Assembly: GCA_950097015.1 (NCBI GenBank)
Contig: CATNEN010000020.1
Coordinates: 1-64,000, forward strand
From: Macrostomum hystrix
Taxonomy: Eukaryota; Platyhelminthes; Macrostomidae
DNA: 64,000 nt
Direction of reading: 5' to 3'
The position numbers and the translations under genes are program-made. The notes beneath the pieces are model-generated. The model saw only the letters and a list, made by a program, of their open reading frames with translations. It was not told the DNA's origin and did not search any database. Below are positions 22,346 to 32,103 of this stretch, piece by piece; position 1 is the first letter of the stretch; every line of letters starts with the position of its first letter.

Positions 22346-23189
22346 AGACAGAAAGCAGTCAGCAAAAAAGCGGGAAAAGGTGAGAAAAAGCCATTAGTTT
22401 TGTTTGAGCACTCGATATTTTTTTGACTTGCAGCCTCAGAAATTATGGGGGGGGCAGGTCACCACCAAAAAGCAGACTGGATTCTGCTTACATCGAGTTG
22501 AGCATGGCCCTGTCTGAGCACAATTAATCAGAGAGGCTGTAACTAATGGGTCAGCCACCCCACTCCCATCCAGAGGCATTGTGCTGAGGGTTTTCCGAGC
22601 ACAATGAGCAGTCACAGCTTCTAAAACTGCGGCCTGGGCAAGAGACACACTAACTGAGTTGGTCTGAGAATGAGTTATGTATTTTATGAGTTTGAGAACA
22701 TTCAAAGCTATTGTTTAGAGAGCCGCCGCTTCCTACCAGAGACCCTGTGCTCTAGGGGCTTCTGAGCAGACTCAGTGCATTCTGTGGCATAGAAGCCGTG
22801 TTGCAAGCCGAGAAAATGCGGCAGAATTTTATTAGCAGACACCGAGTTGAGCACAATTGAGTCACTGAGCTCACTGAAACGAAGGGCCATAGCAACACAA
22901 TGAAGCTGAGACAGAGCTAAACTGGCTGCCTCATTGTATGGGGTGCACTGGCTCTGAGCATGGTCCGCAGTTTCTGTACAATTCGCAGCCTCTCCTGACG
23001 GCCCTCCCCGCTCGGAGGCGAAGGCGCTGAGCCCGTGGCAGCAGCGGCCGCTCGCACGTTGCCTCGCAGACTCCAGCTCTGGCCTGCCTTCTTCGACACA
23101 ATGGGCCTGTGCGACTCACCCACCTCCCTCCGCTGTGATGAGGCTGCAGCTGCAGCTGCAGGTGCATTTCCACCTCAATTTCAGATTGA
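22346..23189. repeat. GAGCAC-rich repeat family, copy 2
   Basis: The stretch 22455-22705 repeats the 18889-19160 segment. The stretch 22965-23155 repeats 18640-18790. The order of the two segments is reversed relative to copy 1, so the intervening minisatellite block has been inserted or rearranged. No gene is supported. Confidence 0.65.
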
Positions 23190-25338
23190 TAGATGAGGGG
23201 AGAAACAGACAGAGGTGAGGGGAGAAGCAGACAGAGATGAGGGGAGAAACAGACAGAGATGAGGGGAGAAACAGACAGAGATGAGGGAAGAAACAGACAG
23301 AGGAGAGAGAGAAACAGACAGAGGTGAGGGGAGAAACAGACAGAGGTGAGGGAGAAACAGACAGATGTGAGGGAGAAACAGACAGAGGTGAGGGAGAAAC
23401 AGACAGATATGAGTGGAGAAACAGACAGAGATGAGGGGAGAAACAGACAGAGTTGAGGGGGAGAAACAGACAGAGGTGAGGGGAGAAACAGACGGAGATA
23501 AGGGCAGAAACAGACAGAGATGAGGGGAGAAACAGACAGGTGAGGGGAGATACAGACAGAGGTGAGGGGAGAAACAGACAGAGATAAGGGCAGAAACAGA
23601 CAGAGATGAGGGGAGAAACAGACAGAAATGAGGGGAGAAACAGACAGAGATAAGGGGAGAAACAGACAGAGGTGAGGGGGAGAAACAGACAGAGGTGAGG
23701 GGAGATACAGACAGAGGTGTGGGAGAAGCAGACAGAGGTGAGGGAGAAACAGACAGAGGTGAGGGGAGAAACAGACAGAGGTGAGGGGAGAAACAGACAG
23801 AGGTGAGGGGAGAAACAGACAGAGATGAGGGGAGAAACAGACAGAGGTGAGGGGAGAAACAGACAGAGGTGAGGGGAGAAACAGACAGAGATGAGGGGAG
23901 AAACAGACAGAGATGAGGGGAGAAACAGACAGAGGTGAGGGGAGAAACAGACAGAGATGAGGGGAGAAACAGACAGAGATGAGGGGAGAAACAGACAGAT
24001 GTGAGGGGAGAAACAGACAGAGGTGAGGGGAGAAACAGACAGAGGTGAGGGGAGAAACAGACAGAGGTGAGGGGAGAAACAGACAGAGGTGAGGGGAGAA
24101 ACAGACAGAGATGAGGGGAGAAACAGACAGAGATGAGGGGAGAAACAGACAGAAATGAGGGGAGAAACAGACAGAAATGAGGGGAGAAACAGACAGAGGT
24201 GAGGGGAGAAACAGACAGAGGTGAGGGGAGAAACAGACAGAGATGAGGGGAGAAACAGACAGAGGTGAGGGGAGAAACAGACAGAAATGAGGGGAGAAAC
24301 AGACAGAGGTGAGGGGGAGAAACAGACAGAGGTGAGGGGAGAAACAGACAGAGGTGAGGGGGGAGAAGCAGACAGAGATGAGGGGGAGAAACAGACAGAG
24401 GTGAGGGGAGAAGCAGACAGAGATGAGGGGGAGAAACAGACAGAGGTGAGGGGGAGAAACAGACAGAGGTGAGGGGAGAAACAGACAGAGGTGAGGGGGA
24501 GAAACAGACAGGAATGAGGGGGAGAAACAGACAGAGTTGAGGGGGAGAAACAGACAGAGGTGAGGGGGAGAAGCAGACAGAGATGAGGGGGAGAAACAGA
24601 CAGAGATGAGGGGGAGAAGCAGACAGAGATGAGGGGGAGAAACAGACAGAGGTGAGGGGAGAAGCAGACAGAGATGAGGGGGAGAAACAGACAGAGGTGA
24701 GGGGGAGAAACAGACAGAGGTGAGGGGGAGAAACAGACAGAGTTGAGGGGGAGAAACAGACAGAGGTGAGGGGGAGAAGCAGACAGAGATGAGGGGGAGA
24801 AACAGACAGAGATGAGGGGGAGAAGCAGACAGAGATGAGGGGGAGAAACAGACAGAGATGAGGGGGAGAAACAGACAGAGGTGAGGGGGGAGAAACAGAC
24901 AGAGGTGAGGGGGAGAAACAGACAGAGGTGAGGGGGGAGAAACAGACAGAGGTGAGGGGAGAGACAGACAGAGGTGAGGGAGAAGCAGACAGAGGTGAGG
25001 GCAGAAACAGACAAAGATGGGGGGAGATACAGACAGAGGTGAGGGAGAAACAGACAGAGGTGAGGGAGAAACAGACAGAGGTGAGGGAGAAGCAGACAGA
25101 GGTGAGGGGAGAAACAGACAGAGGTGAGGGGGGAGAAACAGACAGAGGTGAGGGGAGAAGCAGACAGAGGTGGGGGGGGAGAAACAGACAGAGGTGAGGG
25201 GAGAAGCAGACAGAGGTGAGGGAGAAGCAGACAGAGGTGAGGGGAGAAACAGACAAAGATGGGGGGAGATACAGACAGAGGTGAGGGAGAAACAGACAGA
25301 GGTGAGGGAGAAACAGACAGAGGTGAGGGGAGAAAAGT
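23190..25338. repeat. 22-bp purine minisatellite, block 2
   Basis: The same unit family as 21180-22345, in a longer array of about 97 units. The open frames of 632 and 744 codons on minus are low-complexity repeat readings, not genes. Confidence 0.95.
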
Positions 25339-25967
25339 TTCAAAGCATGCAGAGGAGAATCTGAGAAAAGACTCAATTGTGTTGTTGCCAGGCCAATAGA
25401 AATTTCTGTGCTCACTAAAAGTTTTCTTTTGCTCTCGCAGCCTCAGAAAATTTCAGTTTCACAGCACAATTATTCAGAGGCTATAACCAGCCGCCAGCCA
25501 CCCCATTAACAGCCAAAGGCATTGTGCTGAGAACTTCCGCAGCCGTCACAGCTTCTCAAGCTTTGGCCATAGCAACGAAAAAATTTGATCACTTTGAGTA
25601 CAGTTGGAGAGTGCCTGCCTGCCCCCAGTCCGCTGCGCTTTTAATTAGGGTTTGGTGACCCCCAGTCCATGGACTGAACAGCTGACAGCAGACTTTGGAA
25701 GTCGCTGGCTGCACATCTAGCCCATCTAGACTGGGTGTCTTCTCCATCTGCTCAAATCAGGATGCCAAAAAACTGTCTAAACCTCGCGGCAGTTGATGAA
25801 AGGTTAGTGAACTGAGTCAGCTTCACTTCACGGTGTCTCAAATTTGATCCCAAATCCCGTTTCTGAACGGCAAACAAAAGCCGGCTAATCCCGAAACTCC
25901 GATAGCTGAACAGCTAACAGATTCCGAATCAGAACTCGATCTTACAGATGGGCGAGAAACCGAGTCC
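25339..25967. repeat. GAGCAC-rich repeat fragment plus SINE-B tail fragment
   Basis: The stretch 25480-25640 carries a diverged, shortened copy of the low-copy repeat, with GAGGCATTGTGCTGAGA and CACAGCTTCTCAA. The stretch 25650-25740 matches the SINE-B tail, with CCCCCAGTCCATGGACTGAA. No gene is supported. Confidence 0.55.
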
Positions 25968-26200
25968 TGAACCAACAGTCCTGAACCCACAGTCCTGAAC
26001 CCACAGTCCTGAAACCACAGTCCTGAACCCACAGTCCTGAACCCACAGTCCTGAACCCACAGTCCTGAACCCACAGTCCTGAACCCACAGTCCTGAACCC
26101 ACTGTCCTGAACCCACAGTCCTGAACCCACAGTCCTGAACCCACAGTCCTGAACCCACAGTCCTGAAACCACAGTCCTGAACCCACAGTCCTGAACCCTT
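25968..26200. repeat. 14-bp minisatellite
   Basis: About 16 copies of CCTGAACCCACAGT, with GAAACCAC and CACTGTCC variants. Confidence 0.95.
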
Positions 26201-26894
26201 CAGTTCAGTAAACTTTGCTTCTAACAAGAAAGCATTGATTTCACATTTTGTATGCAAAAAATCTTTAGCGAGCGAGCGCCAGCTACCAGAGTCTTCTGTG
26301 CTCAAGAGACAATTGAGCACACTGTGAGCAGTCGAGGCTTCCCACCCAAGCCTCCCCTGATGGTTGGACCCCTCGACAGGCCGAGCAATGCTTTCTGCAT
26401 CTCCCGCACGGAGACGCTGTGTTGCTACCCGATGAGAAGCTTAGCACAGTTGAGCAGTTGAGCACAATGCTAATAAGTGAGGCTGTATGCAGCAATGAAC
26501 TGAACTCATTGAATTGAAGGCATTGGCCAGATTTTGCTCAGCATCGAGTTGAGCACAGCAATTCCTGAGCACAATAAATCAGAGGCTGTGGCAGGGCTGG
26601 CAGCCACCCCACACAGAGCCAGAGGCATTGTGCTGAGAACATTTGGAGCACAATGAGCAGGCTCAGTTTCTCAAACTGCGATACACACTGGCAGAGATGG
26701 GCCAAGAAGACGTTAGTTGAGTTTCAGAACAGTTTGAGACTACCTGCCTGCCTTAGTCCGCTCTGCTTCTGATAATTTTCACTGCTTGGCCATTGTTAGT
26801 GGATTGTTTGGGTAAACTTGTGAGTTGGTCCCTGATCCTAAATTAAAGATCCCAAATATCATCAAGATGAACCTCTTGCTTGGGTGGGAATTCT
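26201..26894. repeat. GAGCAC-rich repeat family, copy 4
   Basis: The stretch 26525-26760 repeats the segments at 18889 and 22455. The stretch 26300-26370 resembles 20205-20270. No gene is supported. Confidence 0.6.
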
Positions 26895-27070
26895 ACTGGG
26901 TGTGGTGGCCCCCAGTCCACGGACTGAACAGCTGTACACAGCCTTTGGAAGCGCAGAGTAATAGCTGCGGCTGTGCCACTGGCTGCACATCTGGCCCAAC
27001 TGGGCTGAGTGTCTGTTCCATGCCACTGGCTGCACATCTGGCCCAACTGGGCTGAGTTGATCCATCCGTT
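26895..27070 (+). mobile_element. SINE-B tail fragment with internal duplication
   Basis: Contains CCCCCAGTCCACGGACTGAA, GTACACAGCCTTTGGAAGCG and AATAGCTGCGGCTGTGCCAC. These are shared with 59210-59290 and, on the other strand, with 57885-57960. The word CTGGCTGCACATCTGGCCC occurs twice in tandem (about 26981 and 27027). Confidence 0.6.
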
Positions 27071-27128
27071 CAAATCAGGATGCCAATCGAGTAACTGAAC
27101 CTTTGGATAATGTTTCTGTTGACTTAGT

Positions 27129-27171
27129 TATGGTACCTGAGTTATGGTACCTGAGTTATGGTACCTGAACA
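27129..27171. repeat. Short 14-bp GGTACC repeat, three units
   Basis: Three copies of TTATGGTACCTGAG. This is the reverse complement of the unit in the 29171-29556 array, and it lies at the matching end of the inverted duplication. Confidence 0.85.
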
Positions 27172-27173
27172 GA

Positions 27174-27540
27174 CCGGGGTGAGTGGCAGAGCGGTTTAGC
27201 GCGTCTCGCATCAAGGTCCCAGAACTCGACTCCACGGCGAGGCCACATTCATTTGGGGCGCAGCGGCAGAGAGAAGGCTTGAGGCTTTGTGCACTTTCAG
27301 CACTTGAGGGCCAACTTCTAAGGCACAGTGAGAGTGATCACTGCCTGACGATGAGAAAGTCAGGGCATGTGTAGACACACTTGGCTGAGTGTGTACCTGC
27401 GTACAGTATCTGTGTGTGTGTGTGCTCAGGAGTCATGGGAGGCAGAATTGTCAGATTCGGGTCTTCCTTCGCCAAAGGAGTTATGGTACCTTTACGAGCC
27501 CGCAGCCCTCCTGCGAATACAATTATTATTATTGTGGTAC
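27174..27540 (+). mobile_element. SINE-A, tRNA-derived, copy 1
   Basis: The head GTGGCAGAGCGGTTTAGCGC resembles a tRNA with box A, and CCAGAACTCGACTCC lies at the box B position. The body includes AGAGAAGGCTTGAGGC, GGGCCAACTTC, GCCTGACGATGAGAAAGTC and GCTCAGGAGTCA. It ends in an ATT-rich tail (CAATTATTATTATTG). Two further copies on minus lie at 28782-29152 and 31611-31943. The tRNA-like head is degraded and is not a functional tRNA. Confidence 0.75.
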
Positions 27541-27562
27541 CTGAACTGTCTGATTGCCTCAC

Positions 27563-27945
27563 CTGTAGACGGAGGTGAAGTGCCGGTCTCCGTAGCCGTC
27601 CGGACACAGCCGACCGTCGGACAGTCCGGGCAAGCGTCGCACGAAGGCCCAGCCGAACTCGCTGCAGTTCTCGGCGTTGGCCCGATGGACGCAGCGGTCG
27701 AACTCGAACGTGCGGCAGTGGCCGGAGCCGGGGGTCAGGCGGAAGGCTCGGCAGCGGGCCGAGGAGCTGCAGGCTCTGGCGCAGTCCATCAAGCTGCCTG
27801 GCGCCACGTCTGCCTGGTCATGGACGAACTGAACCTTCAGGCACAGACGGATGAAGGACCGGCTGAATAGATCCATGGAACCATCAGCGCTGAGTGAGCT
27901 TGTCCTTATGAGGAGTAACAGTTGCAACAGCAGTGATGGGGACAT
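27563..27945 (-). CDS. Secreted PAN/apple-like protein, first exon
   Basis: I place the start at ATG 27945..27943 because it begins a signal peptide (MSPSLLLQLLLLIRTSS). A longer frame opens at 28062 but adds a charged, unlikely leader. About 120 residues follow with at least seven cysteines: CARACSSSARCRAF, GHCRTFEFDRC, ENCSEF and RLCPDGYG. The cysteine spacing and the CRAF...C pattern resemble PAN/apple domains, which bind proteins or carbohydrates outside the cell. The exon ends at GTCTACAG|GTGAGG (donor at 27562), phase 2. The next exon would lie to the left. A SINE sits in that intron, and I found no continuation before 25 kb, so the gene is incomplete here. A broken copy lies head-to-head at 28447-28753. 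Confidence 0.6.
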
Positions 27946-28440
27946 GATTCGTTTTCTAGTTGTTTGAATCTGATTCTTCTGCCTGCAGTCCAGTTCTGGC
28001 ATGTGTTGTTCGCTCCGCTGATTTTTGACAAGCATTTTAAGTTTTCGTGTTATAAAATGCATATTTTTGACAAATCTGATGATTCAACAACTCTGAGAGA
28101 TGACTAAAATTGGTTTTTTCAACAGCCCAGGCAAGTGAAGAGCATCCATTTTAGTGATATTCTCCTAAGTTCAAGCACCAACCTATACCTATTTGATATG
28201 AATGAAAACACATTGTACAGAAAACTGCTGTTCCACCACTTTATGCTGCCCAATCGCTTACCATATACGCTATTCGAAAGCTGTGGCATAGCAGGCATTG
28301 CATCTTACTCGGACAAGTGATTGACAGCTGCATGGTTGGCCAAATATTTGCAGGCCAAGAATTTCATTCGTGCAGCTAAAAATCCCATTGAAATTTTGCA
28401 GATGGGGTTTTTTGAAGTCTTAGCTTTGCTCTGCACTGCA
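27946..28440. other. Spacer between the two inverted PAN-like copies
   Basis: AT-rich DNA between the divergent 5' ends. A 61-codon frame at 28135-28320 (+) has no recognisable motif. A shared or bidirectional promoter would lie here, but I see no clear TATA box. Confidence 0.4.
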
Positions 28441-28446
28441 ACCGTG

Positions 28447-28753
28447 CCATGAATTGACAGATAGCTCTGCTACTGCTGCTAGTGACAATGGGCATCAAGG
28501 TACAGTCATTCAGCTTGAAGCCGGAGTTCGTCCTGTCGCCTGATGGCGTGCCACCTCGTAGCAAGATGGCCTGCAGCTCCTCGGCCCGCTGCCGAGCCTT
28601 CCGCCTGACCCCCGGCTCCGGCCACTGCCGCACGTTCGAGTTCGACCGCTGCGTCCATCGGGCCAACGTCCAGAACTGCAGCCAGTTCGGCTGATGGGCC
28701 TTCGTCCGACGCCTGCCCGGACTGTCCGACGGTCGGCTGTGTCCGGTCTACAG
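28447..28753 (+). pseudogene. PAN/apple-like exon, broken inverted copy
   Basis: This matches the minus-strand exon at 27945-27563. The 5' part is diverged but retains a leucine-rich leader (IALLLLLVTMGI, no upstream in-frame ATG, and TGA just before). From about 28565 the match is close (ACSSSARCRAF, GHCRTFEFDRC). A three-base insertion at about 28693 makes GGC TGA TGG, a stop in the conserved GWAFV. The segment encoding the DGYGDRHFTS part is missing. The donor ACAG|GTGAGGC survives at 28754. Confidence 0.75.
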
Positions 28754-28781
28754 GTGAGGCAATCAGACAGTTCAGGTACCA

Positions 28782-29152
28782 CAATAATAATAATTGAATT
28801 CGCAGGAGGGCTGCGGGCTCTGGCACATCATTTGGCGAAGGAAATCCCGCAGCTTGCGAGGAGCCAGTTCTTCCAATTCCGCTGACTCCTGAGCACAGAC
28901 TCACCACGGACCACCAGTTAGATCTACTTTACTTTAGCTCTACTATATTAGTCCTTGACACGCACACACTCACACAGGTGTGTACATATCTCATCGTCAT
29001 GCAGTGTGCACTCTCACTGTGACTTGAAAGATGGCCCTCAAAGGGCGTAAATTGAACGACATGCCCCAAGCCTTCTCTCCGCTGCTGCGCCCCAAATGCA
29101 GCCTAGCCGTGGAATCGAGCTCAGGGACCTTGGTGCGAGAGGCAAACGCAAC
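28782..29152 (-). mobile_element. SINE-A, copy 2
   Basis: The reverse strand begins near 29152 with a partial tRNA-like head (CGTTTGCCTCTCGCACCAAG, then GAGCTCGATTCC as box B). It runs through GAGAAGGCTTGGGGCAT and CTGTGCTCAGGAGTCA to an ATT tail at 28782-28797. The box A end is lost. The insertion point relative to the PAN-like donor is the same as in copy 1, so the element predates the inverted duplication. Confidence 0.72.
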
Positions 29153-29170
29153 TCATGTACTATATAACCA

Positions 29171-29556
29171 TATCTCAGGTACCATAACTCAGGTACCATA
29201 ACTCAGGTACCATAACTCAGGTACCATAACTCAGGTACCATAACTCAGGTACCATAACTCAGGTACCATAACTCAGGTACCATAACTCAGGTACCATAAC
29301 TCAGGTACCATAACTCAGGTACCATAACTCAGGTACCATAACTCAGGTACCATAACTCAGGTACCATAACTCAGGTACCATAGCTCAGGTACCATAACTC
29401 AGGTACCATAACTCAGGTACCATAACTCAGGTACCATAACTCAGGTACCGTAACTCAGGTACCATAACTCAGGTACCATAACTCAGGTACCATAACTCAG
29501 GTACCATAACTCAGGTACCATAACTCAGGTACCATAACTCAGGTACCATAACTCAT
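29171..29556. repeat. 14-bp GGTACC minisatellite
   Basis: About 27 nearly perfect copies of AGGTACCATAACTC, each with a KpnI-type palindrome GGTACC. Two units are altered, one to CATAGCTC and one to CCGTAACTC. Confidence 0.96.
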
Positions 29557-30914
29557 AACTTAATAAGGCTTTCAGTCTACTGAATGTAAAATTCAATCCT
29601 TCTAAAGCATTTTTGAATGATTTTGTGGTAGATAAATCATGAAAGTACTATAATATTTTGCTGGATGCTTCCGGGGCTTCAAGAGCCAGCTCTTGTAGTT
29701 AATTAATTGACATTGTCGTTCCCAATTTGATTTTGTTGAGTATTTTCGAATCATTATTGAAAGCCTTTGCTGTTAAAAACTATAAATTTCAGGCATGCAT
29801 TAATGTTTTATGGTACCTGATGTTTTTGGTTCTGGTGTTGAGACTGCTGCTCTTGTTATAGTTTGTGGTGGAGTTTTGCCTTTTTAATTCTCCATATTTA
29901 AGAAGTTGCTGGCTTGGTGTACCCTAATTTCTAAGACAAAAATAACTTGTTTTTGATGCTCCGTTCTTGAGCGCTACAGATGAGCGACTTCAATTCCCAC
30001 TCGTATTTTTAGCAAATAGAAACCTTTAGCAACGAACCTCTTTCTCTCGCGTCCGCCCTATGTTTGTCTGACGTCAGTTTCTATTTTTAGATAGTCACGT
30101 GATCGTATATTCACTTTATTTTCCCAGCCAGTGCGCCATTCAAGCAGTGCCTGCTCTTGGTTTTTGGTTTCTGGGTTTTCTCAGCCTTTGATTATAAAAA
30201 ACTATAATGATATTAGCGTAATATCTCCGACCAAGATTCTGTGATGCACTTAACGATTCGCATTATATTGGCATTCCCAGCACTTCCATCCAGGATTTTA
30301 CTGACGAATTAGATCCTAAGTTAATAATACTTTATTCATAAAATAAAAAAACTGCACTGAAAAAATTGAAACTACTTTTTTAAGTAGTGTAATTTGAATG
30401 TAAAATTAGCGAAACCGTACGAAAACTAGACCCAGTTTTTGCTTCCTATTCTGCTAGCTTTAAGCAAATAGTTAAGCTTGCTTTTTCTAAGAAAAACGCC
30501 TTTCTAAGAAAAAGTGCAGCTGTGTGCTGGTCATGCTAAGGCTTAGTTCGAAGCAGGCGTTCTGCTATGAGCAAAGATAAAGCTGTAGCTGAGCAGGCCG
30601 GTAGGTGTTTGTTGATTGAGACGAGAGAAACTGCAGGAGTGACATGGCAATGTGCCTGCCGCGTATTTGCTAACAAAAAGCTGACAAAACTCTTGCCATT
30701 TCTTCATTCCTGAGCAGGGCTGTAAATGTGCTGTACAGTTTTAGCAGCAGTGCACATGCGGCCCTGCCACGGCCCCCCAGGCTAACCCAGATGTCCGCGT
30801 ACAAGGAAAAACAATCAATGACTTTAGACTGGCTTTGGTGGATTAAAAAGCAGCTTTTTGGAGGCGGGTGTGAAGTACAAGCCTGAGGCCGCTGGTTCAC
30901 ACTGCAGCAACTGA
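29557..30914. other. Intergenic region, possible upstream region of the Q-rich gene
   Basis: AT-rich sequence with no supported coding exon. A CRE-type palindrome and an E-box lie close together at 30069-30101. Any 5' exon of the gene starting near 30915 could be hidden here. Confidence 0.4.
30069..30101. promoter_or_regulatory. CRE-like palindrome and CACGTG E-box
   Basis: TGACGTCA at 30069-30076 and CACGTG at 30096-30101 are 19 bp apart in otherwise AT-rich DNA. These match the consensus sites of CREB/ATF and of bHLH-zip factors. No expression evidence is available and chance occurrence is possible. Confidence 0.3.
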
Positions 30915-32070
30915 ATGCCAGACTGCGGCCGGTTCGCTAACAGCTCCAGCTGCGCTGATCAGCTGATTGCACTGCTGGACACAGCGGCTGAGGATGAGCT
31001 GGCGTGCCCGGAGTCGGCCTTCCTATCGGCTCTTTGCAGCCGAGAGCAGCGGAGGCAGCAGCAGCATCTTCAGGCAGCGAAGAGAGCTCGCAAGGATCGA
31101 ATCCAGCCCGGCCCGACGGCGGAACGATTCGGATTTCACCCACCGCTGGGAGACGAGCGTAGCAGCGAGGTCGAGAGGTTCGGAGTTCGATTATTGAATT
31201 ACTGATCCTGTCCTTGAGCGATACGCCCAATTCCCTAGTGCTTCAATTCACCCAGCTATGTTGCTGAGGTAGACAATTGAGTGGGCGTGGTGGCCCGGCC
31301 CCTTCAAGTCCTTGCTTGAATTGTACTCACATTCGTCCCCACACAATCCTAGCAGAAGCAGCAACAGCAGCAGCAGTTATCTGGTCTGGTACACAGCGCA
31401 ATGCAGCTATGCTCAACGTGCTAGCAAAGCTGCAGCCCCATCTGGCACCGCAAGTCCAGGCCAAGTTAACGCAGCCAGTGCCGGCCTGCTGGACAGACTG
31501 GCTGCGCTAAACGCCATCGGAGATCGAGCGCAGATGCGGTGAGTTTCCGGACGACATGTAGCTAGCCGTCTGACTGGTGCTTTTTCACCTGCCCGTCTTT
31601 GACAGGTACTCCTATTAATGTATATGGCAATAGTGGCAGGAGGGCTGCGGGCAATGGTACATCGTTTGGTGACACTAGACCACGCATTTCTGCCCATTTT
31701 CACTGACTCCTGAGCACACATGCACAAAAGGTTGTGTACATCTGCCCTGACTTTCTCATCGTCAGGCAGAGTACACTGCCCCTATGCCTTGAAGGTTGGA
31801 CCTCAAGGGCGTAAATTGCACGACAAGCCCCCAAGCCTTCTCTCTGCGGCTGCCACAACTGAATGTGGTCAATCCGTGGCAATCGAGGTCAGTGACCTTG
31901 TTCCGAGAGGCAAACGCGTTAGACCGCTCTGCCACTAGCCCCACGCAGTGGCCCTATGATCCACGAGTAGTCGACAGAAAACCGATGACAACTACTTAGT
32001 TAGTAGTAGGCGGTGAAAACTTATTTTTTATTTCCATTATTCTAGCGCGGTTCTTGCTACGGACCAGCTT

Positions 32071-32103
<33 letters not shown>

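Noticed and set aside
21157-25415. Minus-strand frames of 402, 632 and 744 codons
   Set aside because: Translations of the purine minisatellite (CLFLPSPLSVSP-type) with no unique domain; they overlap in two frames.
27174-27245. tRNA gene at the SINE-A head
   Set aside because: The cloverleaf cannot be completed, and the same sequence continues into a repeated body in three copies.
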